Shown piece by piece: positions 54,101 to 64,000 of a stretch of DNA of 64,000 nt. The position numbers and the translations under genes are program-made. How positions within the stretch are numbered: position 1 is the stretch's first letter; the number at the start of each line of letters is the position of its first letter. Origin of the DNA: Brachionus manjavacas (Eukaryota; Rotifera; Eurotatoria; Ploima; Brachionidae); contig JAHQIY010000011.1 of assembly GCA_019054805.1 (NCBI GenBank), positions 1,183,001 through 1,247,000 on the forward strand. Direction: 5' to 3'. A model generated the notes under the pieces. It saw only the letters and a program-made list of their open reading frames with translations, did not search any database and had not been told where the DNA came from.

Positions 54101-54342
54101 CTTTTTTCTTATTTATAACCTTTTGAATAAAATATTTTTTTCTTTTCCTCCACTGTCAAAAGCAAGCGGATCGAAATGTGGGTTTGAAATTTCATTCAAT
54201 AAAAATTCAATCCAAAATTCAATTACTTACCAAAACCTTCTGAAGCAACTACCCATCTCACCCATTTTATTTTATTTTTTTTGCATAATTTTGGATAATT
54301 AAAAAAAAAAAATTCGGATTATTATATATGTCAATATCATGG
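51115..54342. other. Long AT-rich gene-free region with transposon-end scars
   Basis: No genes supported across 3.2 kb. Two scars of DNA transposon ends: at 52800-52855, ...GGACTTGACTTGAGACTTTT ending CAACTCTG; and at about 53820-53937, repeats of TTACGTAAA/TTTGCGTA words ending ATCATTACTGTA. The first resembles a sequence at 59950-60031. Confidence 0.45.
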
Positions 54343-54607
54343 ATAGACAATGAGATCAAACTTTTAAAAAAAACATTTTCCTCTCTGTACTTTTTGTACT
54401 TTTTCTAATTAATGGCAACTTAATCGGGCTCCGGGGTGGAGCCCTGGTTTAGGGATTCGGGTATGCTGGAGGTAAGATAAATATTAGTTAAATTTAAAAA
54501 TGATATTTAAAATGCTGATTAATTAAAAGTTTTTTTTTTTACCACTAAGAACAAAAAGTACAAAAGTACAAAAAGGATTTTTACTTTTAAATATTTTCAT
54601 TGTCTAT
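54343..54607. mobile_element. Fold-back element copy 1
   Basis: Ends in inverted ATAGACAATGA (left) and TCATTGTCTAT (right), each followed inward by repeats of GTACTTTTTGTACTTTT type. The centre holds a GC-rich core GGGCTCCGGGGTGGAGCCCT followed by GGTTTAGGGATTCGGGTATG. Non-coding. Confidence 0.7.
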
Positions 54608-54760
54608 ATAATTTATTTAGAAACTAACAAAAAAAAAAACAAAAAAACAAAATGAAATTAACTTTTTCCAATTTAACTTTTCAATTTTTTTCTTATTTGA
54701 CGCTCTTAATTAACTTTTACTTTAAGAAAGATTTTCATGCCTTGCTGAAAAAATTAGGTT

Positions 54761-54824
54761 TTACCTGCTATGTGACCAGCTGGTCACAAAAGCGACATAA
54801 AGCCTCTGGTCACATAACAGGTAA
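54761..54824. mobile_element. 64-bp hairpin element
   Basis: TTACCTGCTATGTGACCAG at the left and CTGGTCACATAACAGGTAA at the right are inverted repeats with one mismatch in 19. The interior adds CTGGTCACAAAAGCG. The TGTGACC word links it to the 26.7- and 36.5-kb elements. Confidence 0.6.
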
Positions 54825-54829
54825 GATCC

Positions 54830-57165
54830 AAAAAATAAATGCATTTAGGCCAATTTATTTGTGATAGTTTAATTTGAATTTAAAAACATCAATAGAGGAA
54901 AATTTTAATTTTGTCTTTAAGACTATTTAAAATTGAAATATACTCATAGTTTTAAAAATTATAAAGTAATTTAGTTTTAAGTAAAACTAGTTTTAGTAAT
55001 TATTTAAATTTTTTTAAATTGAGAAAAAAAAATAGACCGGCTTCTTTCGAAGACTTCCTCAATATAAAATTTTATAATTTTTTTTTAACGATGTAATAAA
55101 ACTTGTAATTTGTACTAATGCATTAAATATTGCTATTAAATTTTTTTTAATAATCTTTAATTATACTTTTTTAATAATCCTGTTTGACCAAGACCATTGA
55201 TAAATTTTTCTTAATTAATGTTTATTTTCAATTTAAAGACATTAATTGAAAAATATTTTGTCAATAGATTAAAATTAAAACATAATTTTAATAGTCTTAA
55301 AAGTAATCAAATTTTGAGAGCCTAATTAATTTAAAATTTTTCAAATTTGTCTTCGTTTTTCCAGAAAAAAATTTCATGTGCTTATTTGATTATTCGCTAT
55401 ATTTAAGAAATTAATAAATTTAAATAGAAATTCCTTTTGATAAAAAAAAATTCATGCTTTAATAATAGGGAATTTAATGCATAAATTTAATGTTTGACAA
55501 GAAATCACGAAATAGGGTAATAAATACAAAAAATATTTAACAGTAATTAAATATTTATGACATCAACAGTATTAAAGCTGAACTCACGACATTTTTGTGC
55601 GATTTTAAAATGGTTGAGTTATTTTTTCAATTTTTCAAAAAATAACTTTCTTTTAGTACCTAACTAAAAGCTTCGTCAATTTCTACCTGAAATAGTGTCA
55701 ATCATAAAAAGGTTTTTGAATACATTATATTTTTTTCTAAAATTAAATTGAGTTTCCTTTTAGCATTAATTCAAGTGTTCAGTTAATCAATGGATGCCCT
55801 ATTCGATCTAAAAAAAGTCGCAGAGGAAAAAATTTAAATTATTTTATTCAAGATTTAGCTTTCATATAACTTTTAAAAAAAAAATAAATAAGATTAAGAA
55901 GATTTTGTGCAAGAATCGATTAGAAATAAAATAATAAATGCATCATAATTTTTTGTTAAATTCACCACATAGCTACAATCAACAAAAAAATCTTGTAATT
56001 ATTACCTTAGAAGCAAAAATAATTAATTATTGACTAAATTTTTTTAATAACGCTTTAAATTCAAAAAATCTTAAATATAGCAAAGCAGAAGAAAAGCAGC
56101 ACATTTTTCCTAGAATTCCTAGAACTAAAGCCATGAAAGTAATGACTGTATTTCAGCATTTTTTTAAACAATTTTATAAACATGATGGCTTTTATTAGAA
56201 AAAAAAATGATAAATTTAAGTCGGGTGATTTTGACCCACTTTAAAAATTCGAATCCTTTAAAAATAAAAAAAATAAAAAATTAAAATAAAAAGGATATCT
56301 TTCCTTGAATAAAAAAAAATAAATTTTTTTTTGATCTTTAACAGATTCTAAAAAAAAATCTTTATTTAAAATCCACATTAAGCAATTGAATTTAAAAAGT
56401 CTAAATAAAGAAGATGAACAGAATAGATGATTTTTTTGAATTTAGATTACTTTTTCTTGTTAAAATGATTAAATTTATTTAATATTCTAACTCTCTATTT
56501 ATCAAATTTAATGAATGATTGCACTTTTAGCGAATTTATTTCTGGAGCCTAAGCAAAATACTCGAGTGCAATTTTTAAATTTTGCTAAATCTTGAAATAT
56601 TTTTGCTTGATTCGCAAAAGTTTAATAAGAACATTCAGCTATTTCTGGACTCAGATATTATATTTAATTAAAAAAACAGGAATTTCCCAGTAAAAAGACT
56701 TCGATTAATTCGATTTTCGAAAAAAATTAATTAATTTAATTTATCCTTACAATACTTAAGCGTTAATATAAGAATTTTAATAATTATACAAGGAAGTAAT
56801 TATATGTATGACTCACTAAAAGATTAATTGAATTATTTGATGAGTTATCTTAAAAACTTCGAATTCATAGCTGTCACACGACAAATACTGCAAAAAAAAT
56901 CATCTTTAAAGCAAAACAAGAGATTTAGTTATTTTAATTAGAGTTTTATTTTTTCAGATGAAATAACTTGTAAATCATTAAATAATCTAAAATAAAAAAT
57001 AAGAGGAAAATAAAAATTGAAATTCCATTTACTATTGTTATTGTTGACCGATTCTGAATTGTCTACTGGTAAAAGAAATCCATTGATTTCTCCCAGATAG
57101 TCTTAGAGAAAGCATAAAAAGAGGTGAATTTTATTCTTGACTATTTTATTAGAATAAAAAAACCC
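54830..57165. other. AT-rich gene-free region
   Basis: 2.3 kb with no frame, repeat or RNA gene I can support. Confidence 0.45.
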
Positions 57166-57169
57166 ATGG

Positions 57170-57581
57170 ATAGACAATGAGATCAAACTTTTAAAAAATC
57201 ATTTTCCTTTCTTTACTTTTTGTACTTTTTCAAAATATTATTTTATTTGGCCCTGTTCCTTTTTGTACTTTCTGTACTTTTTGTACTTTTGGTTCTTAAT
57301 GGTAATAAAAAAACCTTTTATTAATATTTAACTAATATTTTTCTTACCTTCAGCATACCCGAATCCCTAAACCAGGGCTCCGCCCCGGACCCCGTTTAAG
57401 TTTTAATAAAATTATTAAAATTATCATTAATCACAGAAACAGGGCCAAATAAAATAATATTCTGAAAAAGTACAAAAAGTAAAGAAAGTACAAAAAGGAA
57501 CAGGGCCAAATAAAATAATATTCTGAAAAAGTACAAAAAGTACAGAAAGGATTTTTATTTTTAAATATTTTCATTGTCTAT
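57170..57581. mobile_element. Fold-back element copy 2 with inverted core
   Basis: Same ends as copy 1 (ATAGACAATGAGATCAAACT at the left, CATTGTCTAT at the right), but the GC-rich core CCAGGGCTCCGCCCCGGACC lies in the opposite orientation relative to the left end. The block CAGGGCCAAATAAAATAATA plus TTCTGAAAAAGTACAAAAAG is tandemly duplicated in the right arm and present inverted in the left arm. Confidence 0.7.
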
Positions 57582-57844
57582 ACCTCAAAAAACCTTAAAA
57601 TTCAATTCTGTTAAATAAAAAAAAATGAATTTTTTCAATGTTTTTTTTTACTATTTTTACCCTTTTTGTCAAAAGGAGCTAAAAAGATCTTAATTTTTTT
57701 CGATTAATAAAGTAAATTAAATGTCAGTTTTTTAATTTTCTCTCATAAATTAAAAAAAAAAATCCCGAAAAATATAATTTTTGAATAGATATTTTTTTCA
57801 CCATATCTTTCAAAAAATTTCCCAAATTGATCGTAAAATTTAAA

Positions 57845-58150
57845 TTAATTTATTTGTTTATCTGTACCGTGCTAAAGCTCCTTCAGAATTAAATAAAATA
57901 AATTTAAATAAAAGTAAAAGGAGAAAATGATTTAAAAGTTAGAGTTTAATAAAAAACAAGTTAAAAAATTAAAAATAATATATTTGAAGTTTCAGGAAAA
58001 AAAGAAGAAATTGTTAGGTAGCAATAACACAATGGAGTCAAGTATTCAATAAATCTTGATTCGAACCCGGCTCTATATTCTTTCACCACTTTGACAATTA
58101 ATGGAAAAAAATGACTCATTTTTTTTAGTTTGAGTGTGAGTAAAATTTTT
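57845..58150 (-). pseudogene. LINE family B 3' fragment
   Basis: C-terminal codons read VVKEYRAGFESRFIEYLTPL then CYCYLTISSFFPETSN, matching the other family B copies, followed by the shared 3' terminus (CTTTAGCACGGTACAGATAA) at about 57860. Truncated at the start of the palindrome. Confidence 0.75.
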
Positions 58151-58170
58151 GAGTCAATAATCAAAAGATC

Positions 58171-58835
58171 TTTGGAATAAATAGATATTCATAAAAGGAA
58201 AGAAGGAAATTTTTTTTAAGTTTTCATTCTTTTTCTTTTTTTTTTTGTTGCTTTTAAAAAAATTTCAAATACAGTGGTGATTTTATAACAGTATTTTACG
58301 AAAAATTACGTAAAATATCGTAAATTAACAAAATTTTACCACATTTTACGTAAATTAACGTAAAATCCGAAAAGTGAGAAAGAATAATTTGGTAAAATTC
58401 AAAACGGCCAATTTAAAATTCAAAATTTTTGAAAAGATGTCTTTTTTTTCGAAAAATCGAAAATTTAAAATAGATTTTTTTAATAAATTGGTTAAAAAAA
58501 TAGTTATTTTTAAATTGTTATAAAAAAAATCTATTTTAAATTTTCGATTTTTCGAAAAAAAAGACATCTTTTCAAAAATTTTGAATTTTAAATTGGCCGT
58601 TTTGAATTTTACCAAATTATTCTTTCTCACTTTTCGGATTTTACGTTAATTTACGTAAAATGTGGTAAAATTTTGTTAATTTACGATATTTTACGTAATT
58701 TTTCGTAAAATACTGTTATAAAATCACCACTGTATTTGAAATTTTTTTAAAAGCAACAAAAAAAAAAGAAAAAGAATGAAAACTTAAAAAAAATTTCCTT
58801 CTTTCTCTTTATGAATATCTATTTATTTAACCAAA
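58171..58835. repeat. ~665-bp near-perfect palindrome
   Basis: Two ~315-bp arms around a short AT-rich centre at about 58502. Matching words, outermost to inner: AAATAGATATTCATAAA, AAAGAAGGAAATTTTTTTTA, CAGTGGTGATTTTATAACAG, TTACGTAAATTAACGTAAAA, AAAACGGCCAATTTAAAATT and TTCGAAAAATCGAAAATTTA. Each is found inverted at the mirror position. Within it, 58272-58732 is bounded by TA-CAGTGGTGA and TCACCACTG-TA, like a transposon terminus, but the symmetry continues ~100 bp beyond into flanking DNA. Confidence 0.85.
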
Positions 58836-58867
58836 ATTATCTCAAAATCCTGAAAATTTACGCAATT

Positions 58868-58943
58868 TTTCGTAAAATATCTCTTTCTCACTTTTCGGAT
58901 TTTACGTAATTTTTCGTAAAATACTGTTATCAAATCACCACTG
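58868..58943. mobile_element. Isolated end of the CAGTGGTGA transposon
   Basis: CTCACTTTTCGGATTTTACG ... AATACTGTTATCAAATCACC ACTG, followed by TA, is a third copy of the terminus found at both sides of the palindrome. LINE sequence starts directly after the TA. Confidence 0.65.
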
Positions 58944-58949
58944 TAGATT

Positions 58950-59930
58950 TGTATTCGAAAATTGATCTCCCGAATGGTCTATTTGTCTTATGTAAGCTGT
59001 TTGCAGATGACAGTAAACTAATGAGTGTGATTAGAAACCCAAGAGATCGGGATGAATTCCAATCAAACATTAATAAAATATTAGAATGGGTCAGCAAGTG
59101 GAAAATGGAGTTAAATCTAAGCAAATGTAAAGTTATGCACTTGGGAAATAATAAAATTCATCAAAACCATTCGTATTCATTTAACTTAGAAGATAAAATC
59201 CACTTTATAGAAAATACCAAAGAGATCTCGGTATTATAGTTCAAGATAACTTAAAATAGAACGAGCACATATCAACTCAAGTTCATAAAGCAAACTTCGT
59301 ACTTGGTAAACTAAATAATGCGTTTAAAAACTGGGATTTAAGAACGTTCAAACTACTATTAACTACATTTGTAAGGCCTATTCTTGAATACGGAGCAACA
59401 GCCTGGTGTCCTTACCGTAAGCATGAAATAAAAAAAATAGAGAATGTCCAGCGTAGAGCTACTAAACTAGTACCCACGATTAGAAACAAAAATTATGAAG
59501 AGCGTCTGAAACTATTAGGTATGATTTCTCTGGCTGAAAGAAGAGAAAGAGGTGACTTAATTCAAATCTATAAATTCGAAAATAAATTCAATAAGATTGA
59601 TTGGTTCCATCCAATCATTCCAAGCCCAAGTTCAAGAACTCATGGTCCTGCAGGTTCATGAGTTCTACAAAATAAGCTTTATAGACAAGTTATTAAGCAA
59701 TGTTCGTCCAGACATCACTTTTACACGAATAGAATGATACCATATTGGAATGAGCTACCTAACGATGTATAACTAGCCGATTCAATAAATGGATTCAAAA
59801 ACAACTTGGATAGATTTAAGAGTTGGGATACTACAACTAATGAAATATCTGCCATATTTAAGTACGTTGGTGCTTAACTCTGCGGGGAAACCCGTTGCGG
59901 ATAAATTAATGATAATAATAAATAATGATT
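58950..59930 (+). pseudogene. LINE family F, RT motif C to 3' end
   Basis: Starts within the RT at DLPNGLFVLCKLFADDSKLM (catalytic DD kept), then EWVSKWKMELNLSKCKVMHL, NFVLGKLNNAFKNWDLRTFK, LTTFVRPILEYGATAWCPYR, ENVQRRATKLVPTIRNKNYE, RRERGDLIQIYKFENKFNKI and MIPYWNELPNDV to GFKNNLDRFKSWD. One frameshift near 59215 and at least three stops. The 3' UTR ends in TGCGGGGAAACCCGTTGCGG and an (ATA)n tail at about 59910-59930. The 5' side is cut at the transposon end. Confidence 0.85.
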
Positions 59931-59949
59931 TAAAGTCCGTCTACAAAAA

Positions 59950-60031
59950 AAAAACACTAACTTGACTTGAAAAAAAAATTTAAGTCATTGACTTGACTTG
60001 ACTAATGACTTGTGACTTAAAACCAACCCTG
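59950..60031. mobile_element. hAT-like terminal scar
   Basis: Ends ...GACTTGTGACTTAAAACCAA CCCTG; inverted, this is CAGGGTTGGTTTTAAGTCAC followed by repeated AAGTCAAGTC words, a common style for hAT termini. The partner end was not found. Confidence 0.45.
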
Positions 60032-60034
60032 GAA

Positions 60035-60770
60035 ACTTTCCAACTTTCACATTTAATTTTTAGACCTTTTTTTTTTACTTTAAATTTAAGAATAAATATA
60101 ATTTAATTTTTGAATTGTTTATTTAATAAAAATTTTTTTAATAATTTTTTGACTGAGAGTGTCACTCAAACTAAGCATTTTTGCTATAATATGTCTGGTT
60201 TTACTTTAAAAATATTAGAATTCACTTCCAATTCTTTGCCTAGTTCAGCAATCAAGAGTTTGCATTTTCAATTTAAATTTTTTAACATACTAGAAATCTT
60301 AAAATTTTGATTTATGTATTTTAATCTCTTTTAATTTGTTTCGTATCCTCACCCGAACTTCTGGGTGATTGTACACTAAAATAGATTTCAAATAAATTAT
60401 GCTATAAAAAATTATTTAACAAACTTACTAAAGCTAAACACTGGATAGTTAATTGTTTTAAAATAGCAAAGTTTTAATAAAAATATTTTATGTAAAAAAG
60501 AGCCTATAATAATTTTTTATAAAAAAAATTTAATTAAGATAAAACTGGACTAGACAATAAGGACAATCGTGTCAAGGAATTAATAAAGAAATTTTTTAAT
60601 TTTTTATTTTTTCAAAACCTAAAACTTATTTTTTGCTATTTTACAATAAATTATCTAATGAAATTTGCTTTTTAGTTAATTTATTTTATTTTTTAAAAAT
60701 AAAAAAAACTCTTTTTTAACCACTTGCTATTTACATTTGATTGAATTTTTTGTTTTGAAACCTGCTGTTT
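60035..60770. other. Gene-free stretch
   Basis: AT-rich. A 66-codon frame at 60110-60310 has no recognisable feature. Confidence 0.4.
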
Positions 60771-60774
60771 TGAT

Positions 60775-60925
60775 ATTTTCCTAAAGTTTAGTTTCTTGGC
60801 TGTTAAGGGCTGTTAAGTTCAAATCTTACTATTGTTTAGTGCTAGCCGGCGGTGCGATCCATCTTGGTCCGACCGGTCCCAGGCCCACCGTTAGACCGAT
60901 TCGAACTCGAACCTTATTTCCTCAA
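60775..60925. repeat. GC-rich patch with tRNA-like box B words
   Basis: An island of high GC in AT-rich DNA. On the plus strand TTAAGTTCAAATCTTA resembles a T-arm; on the minus strand GGTTCGAGTTCGAATCGG contains a box-B-like GTTCGAATC. No full cloverleaf or box A can be drawn, so it could be a tRNA-derived SINE fragment rather than a tRNA gene. A related GTTCGAATAATCCGAGTTCG occurs at about 3100. Confidence 0.35.
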
Positions 60926-60929
60926 CAAC

Positions 60930-62035
60930 AAAAAATTCTTGTTCAATATTTAAAATTTTTAAAAAGATAAATAACTAATTTAAAAAAGACAAAATTTGAG
61001 CTTTTATAATCTGCAGTCTTTTGAATTTAACGTAAAAATATATAAATTTGCACTTTTACTATTCTTTAATTAAAGATAATGAAATTTCCATCTTAACCAA
61101 ATATAAATAGTAAAATTTAAAGAAAACAAAAATAAAATTAATTTTTAGTTGTTCAATTATTTTCTCTCACGATTCATTTTACTATGACGTCAACCATTTT
61201 TTTGTTTCTAATTAACTGCTATTTTTGTGAAAACAAAAATTTCTTAAAGAATCTGTTATTTTTATATACAACCACTATTTTTGATATTTTTGAAATTATA
61301 GATAACTGATAAAAGACTTTGAAGTGTTATCTTTTTTTTTAAATAAATTAGCCCTTTTTTAAATTCTTTCTATGAATTAATCAAGTGGGAGAGAATGTTT
61401 TCGATAAGAACCCTGAAGTTTAAATGTAAAAATCCTTGTTAGTGAAATTTGAATATTTCAAAAAAATGTAAATCGCAATTTATTCTAAAAGAATTTTTTA
61501 AAAATCATAATAATCGGAATTTTATAATTAGTTCAGAACTCGATTTTATGCAATCTTTTAATTAAACTAATATTTAAAGATAAATGTCAGCGACTTTATT
61601 CCATTCTAATTGAGCTTATACTTAATATCTTAGAATAAAATTTTTATTAATGCATTTAAGAAAAAATTTTTGAAGCAGTAATTAAGTTAGATTAAAATAT
61701 AGAAGCTAGACTCAAATTAAAATTTGCAATAAAAGATTTGTAAATTTTTTCTGAAAATGTTCTAGACAGAATTTAAAATGAAATGAAAATCTTTCTAATT
61801 CCAATTAATTTTGTGAATACAGAAACTTTAAAATTTTAAATATTTATTCCATCCGCAGGAAAATCCTTAATATTCTGAATTACACAAGCTAATTAATTTT
61901 AAAAAATAATTAAAAAATATTTCGTGATTAATTTCCTTACATTGACTAAAGGCATCTAAGGAGAACATCAACTATTTAATTGACGGTGGCCGGACTAATT
62001 TAAAAAAAAATAAAAAAATAATTAATAATTAAATT
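60930..62035. other. Gene-free stretch downstream of the APMAP-like gene
   Basis: AT-rich with no supported feature. Confidence 0.4.
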
Positions 62036-62039
62036 TTAT

Positions 62040-63439
62040 TTAATTCAAATCAACAATGCCCAAAAAACTGTTATAAAAAGATCCCAAATACAATTTGTTA
62101 TTATAAATTGCACCAGCGGTAGTGCATTCAATTTTAATTCCTTTGGGATCATGCCACGATCTAATCGCCACCCCATCCATGCCATACTCGGCCATCAGAC
62201 CATATTTTGGAAGAGTTTTAAACAAATATTTAAAATTTAAAAACTAAAATTTAAAAAGTTGAATAAATTTAATTAAAATTTTTGATTACTTTGAACATCA
62301 TGTTTCTGAGATTGGGCCACTCAGCCAAATAATCCAAAATGCTTGGTCTAACACTTGCAAAGGGCACTAGGAGAGTATTGTTTTCAGTGAGACGAATCGT
62401 GTCTCCAAAGCCCGGAATAACAGCAAATAACTCTACACTTCCCTTTTTATCACCAACTAGATGAAACTTGATGATTTTTGCCATCGAATTTTCGTTGATC
62501 AACAGAAAGTCTTTCTGCGGACTCAGCTGTAAACCATTTGGAAAGTACAAACCATCTAATAGCAAATTCAATTCATTAGTTTTTTGGTTGTAAGAGAACA
62601 GACGCCCTCTCGGGTTAGCTTCAATGTGTTCCTCGATAGCTGAGTCAACATGTCTCAGAAAAGAAGAATCAATAAAATAGATCAAGTCACCATCTAAATC
62701 TAGATCGTTGACAAGCTTCATGGGCTTATCACCAAAGCGAACATCATCTGCCTTTACAATGCTTGTTAATTTTTCTTGGATTTAAAATGTTTAGTCATTT
62801 ATTTTTTATTTAAAAATAAAAGTAAAATTTTTTAATACTTGTCTTCAAGTCGATTCTAAAGATTCCATAATATGCATCAGCAATGTACAAATTTTCGCCT
62901 GTTTTGTCCAATCTTAGACCTAGTGGTCTACCACAATTTTTCATCGGAATCTCTTTAACACTTTCTTAACAAGAACTTGAATAATTGAAAAAAATTTTGC
63001 CACTAAGCCTTACTACAATTTTGATATCCAAGTGAACCCATTTGAGCAATTAGGTGTATACTGGAAGTATTTTTTGAGTCAACTTTTACAACCTGTCCAT
63101 TTACAAGTCCTGTATAAAAAAATCCATCTTTATCAAATTCAATTGTTTCAGGTCCAACCAAAACTCCCTCCTGAACTCGTTCAGCTTTTGCTAGCTTTTC
63201 GTTCGGCTTTAAGCCGCCCTCAAGTGGAACCAAGGCTGGTAATCTGCAAAAATTTTAAATGAAAAACAAAAAATTAAATAAAACTACTGAATGGCTGAAG
63301 ATTGAAGGCTTTCAGACAAATTGTTGCAAAAAAGGGGGAATCTTGAAACAAAAAGGGCTCCTAAAGCCACAAATAATCCGATTAGTATCCACTTTTTTTG
63401 ATCAGAGTTTTTTCTAGGACTTTCTTTGACTTTTTTCAT
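62040..63439 (-). CDS. APMAP / strictosidine synthase-like beta-propeller protein
   Basis: Five exons (minus): 63439-63288, 63243-63014, 62964-62839, 62774-62290 and 62243-62040. Introns are 44-65 bp with GT..AG ends and every join is in phase, giving about 398 residues, close to the ~416 of animal APMAP. An N-terminal signal anchor (KKWILIGLFVALGALFVSRF) predicts type II topology. Then GPETIEFDKDGFFYTGLVNG, NCGRPLGLRLDK, LYIADAYYGIFRID, KLVNDLDLDGDLIYFIDSS, RGRLFSYNQKTNELNLLLDG, LYFPNGLQLSPQKDFLLINE and KLYLGSFYNSFLGIVDL follow, the successive blades of the strictosidine-synthase/SMP-30-like fold. Family members are membrane-bound esterase/arylesterase-like proteins; substrate unknown here. 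The exon 5 acceptor choice (TTTTAG at 62245) is the least certain join. Confidence 0.9.
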
Positions 63440-64000
63440 TTTTTTGTTTAATTTTATTTTAAAATTTTACGCATGAAACTTTTAATAATTTATCATAGCT
63501 TTTTATTGCTTGTGTATGAATCCAAGCATTATTTAATATTAGTTAAAATATTTTGCAATAAATTTAACATTCTTGTCAAATTATAAATCTTTTTTTGGTA
63601 TTCTAATTAAACTTTATTAGCAATTTAATTTTTTTATTTGAAATCAAATGATCCAGCTTGATCATCTAGGCATCAAACTTAATTTTCTCATCCAGAACTT
63701 GAAACTAAGATTGCCATGATTATAATGAGACTTTGCATTAGTAAGCATGTGGGACATTTATCAGGCATTTATAGACTGTAAACTAGTTAACTAAAGGGAC
63801 TTGGTAGAAAAAAACAAAAAAAAAATAATTTTAGTTATCTTTGAGTAATCTTTTGTTGTTAATAAGAAACTGCAATTTCAAATTCTTCAGTGCTTGGGTC
63901 TTGTCAAAAATGTGATGATCTAAACGATACTTTTTTGTTAGCCCTCTAATTCGGTAGTCCTACTAAAACACTGATCGTCTAATTTTAAAAATTTCCTGAT
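63440..64000. other. Upstream flank of the APMAP-like gene
   Basis: No coding signal. It should hold the promoter, but no defined element can be named. Confidence 0.4.

Noticed and set aside
54652..54864. 70-codon plus-strand frame across the hairpin element
   Set aside because: It depends on the inverted repeat and AT-rich flanks; no protein features.
58355..58630. 91-codon minus-strand frame in the palindrome
   Set aside because: An open frame created by the inverted repeat, reading as near-mirrored Lys/Phe-rich sequence.
60775..60925. Functional tRNA gene
   Set aside because: Only box-B-like words are present; no acceptor, D-arm or anticodon arm can be paired.
1..64000. CRISPR array, integron, operon or phage-like system
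   Set aside because: The window is eukaryotic: spliced genes, LINEs and gypsy elements; no regular spacer-repeat array was found.

Overview
This is a eukaryotic, very AT-rich window from a small invertebrate genome. The clues are short GT..AG introns (49-105 bp, mostly about 50), animal-type receptors, a four-domain SUEL lectin, and a dense load of jockey/CR1-like LINE fragments and Ty3/gypsy elements. A monogonont rotifer such as Brachionus would fit, but that is an inference from style, not from a diagnostic gene. No bacterial-type operons, CRISPR arrays or rRNA genes were seen.

Host genes are few and far apart. They are: a two-exon type II membrane protein with four SUEL/galactose-binding lectin repeats (6532-8416, +); a 7TM receptor with a ~375-residue ectodomain (14175-16388, -); a leucine-rich-repeat membrane protein (20654-23155, -); a six-exon helical protein of about 603 residues that I do not recognise (27843-29966, +); a second rhodopsin-class receptor, peptide-receptor-like (47608-48951, -); and a five-exon APMAP/strictosidine-synthase-like beta-propeller gene (62040-63439, -). 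Exon joins were worked out by hand from splice sites and reading-frame phase.

Most of the rest is mobile DNA. LINE fragments of several families lie at 0.6-2.4, 3.2-3.8, 5.2, 8.6-10.2, 12.4-14.0, 17.6-19.1, 25.3-26.6, 38.4, 41.5/47.0, 50.7-51.1, 57.8 and 59.0-59.9 kb, nearly all 5'-truncated and broken. There are three gypsy elements. One at 30.3-36.2 kb has near-intact pol, tiny 87-bp LTRs that contain the gag start codon, and a ~160-bp flanking direct repeat. One at 39.0-41.5 kb is internally deleted. One at 41.8-47.0 kb (minus strand) has 152-bp LTRs differing at one base and is inserted with a short target duplication inside a LINE. DNA transposons include a dead piggyBac with a pogo/Tigger-like MITE nested in it (19.1-20.6 kb), a DDE transposase remnant (16.8-17.5 kb), a TA-flanked MITE (23.3 kb), several GGRTCTAG-ended elements (26.7, 36.5, 37.4, 50.3 kb), two fold-back elements sharing a GC-rich core (54.3 and 57.2 kb), and a ~665-bp near-perfect palindrome (58.2-58.8 kb).

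The host genes show no shared pathway. Four of the six are predicted surface or membrane proteins. The most unusual structures are the gypsy element with the long flanking duplication, the large palindrome, and the GGRTCTAG element group with arrays of GTGACC/GGTGAA words. I found no convincing new multi-gene system.
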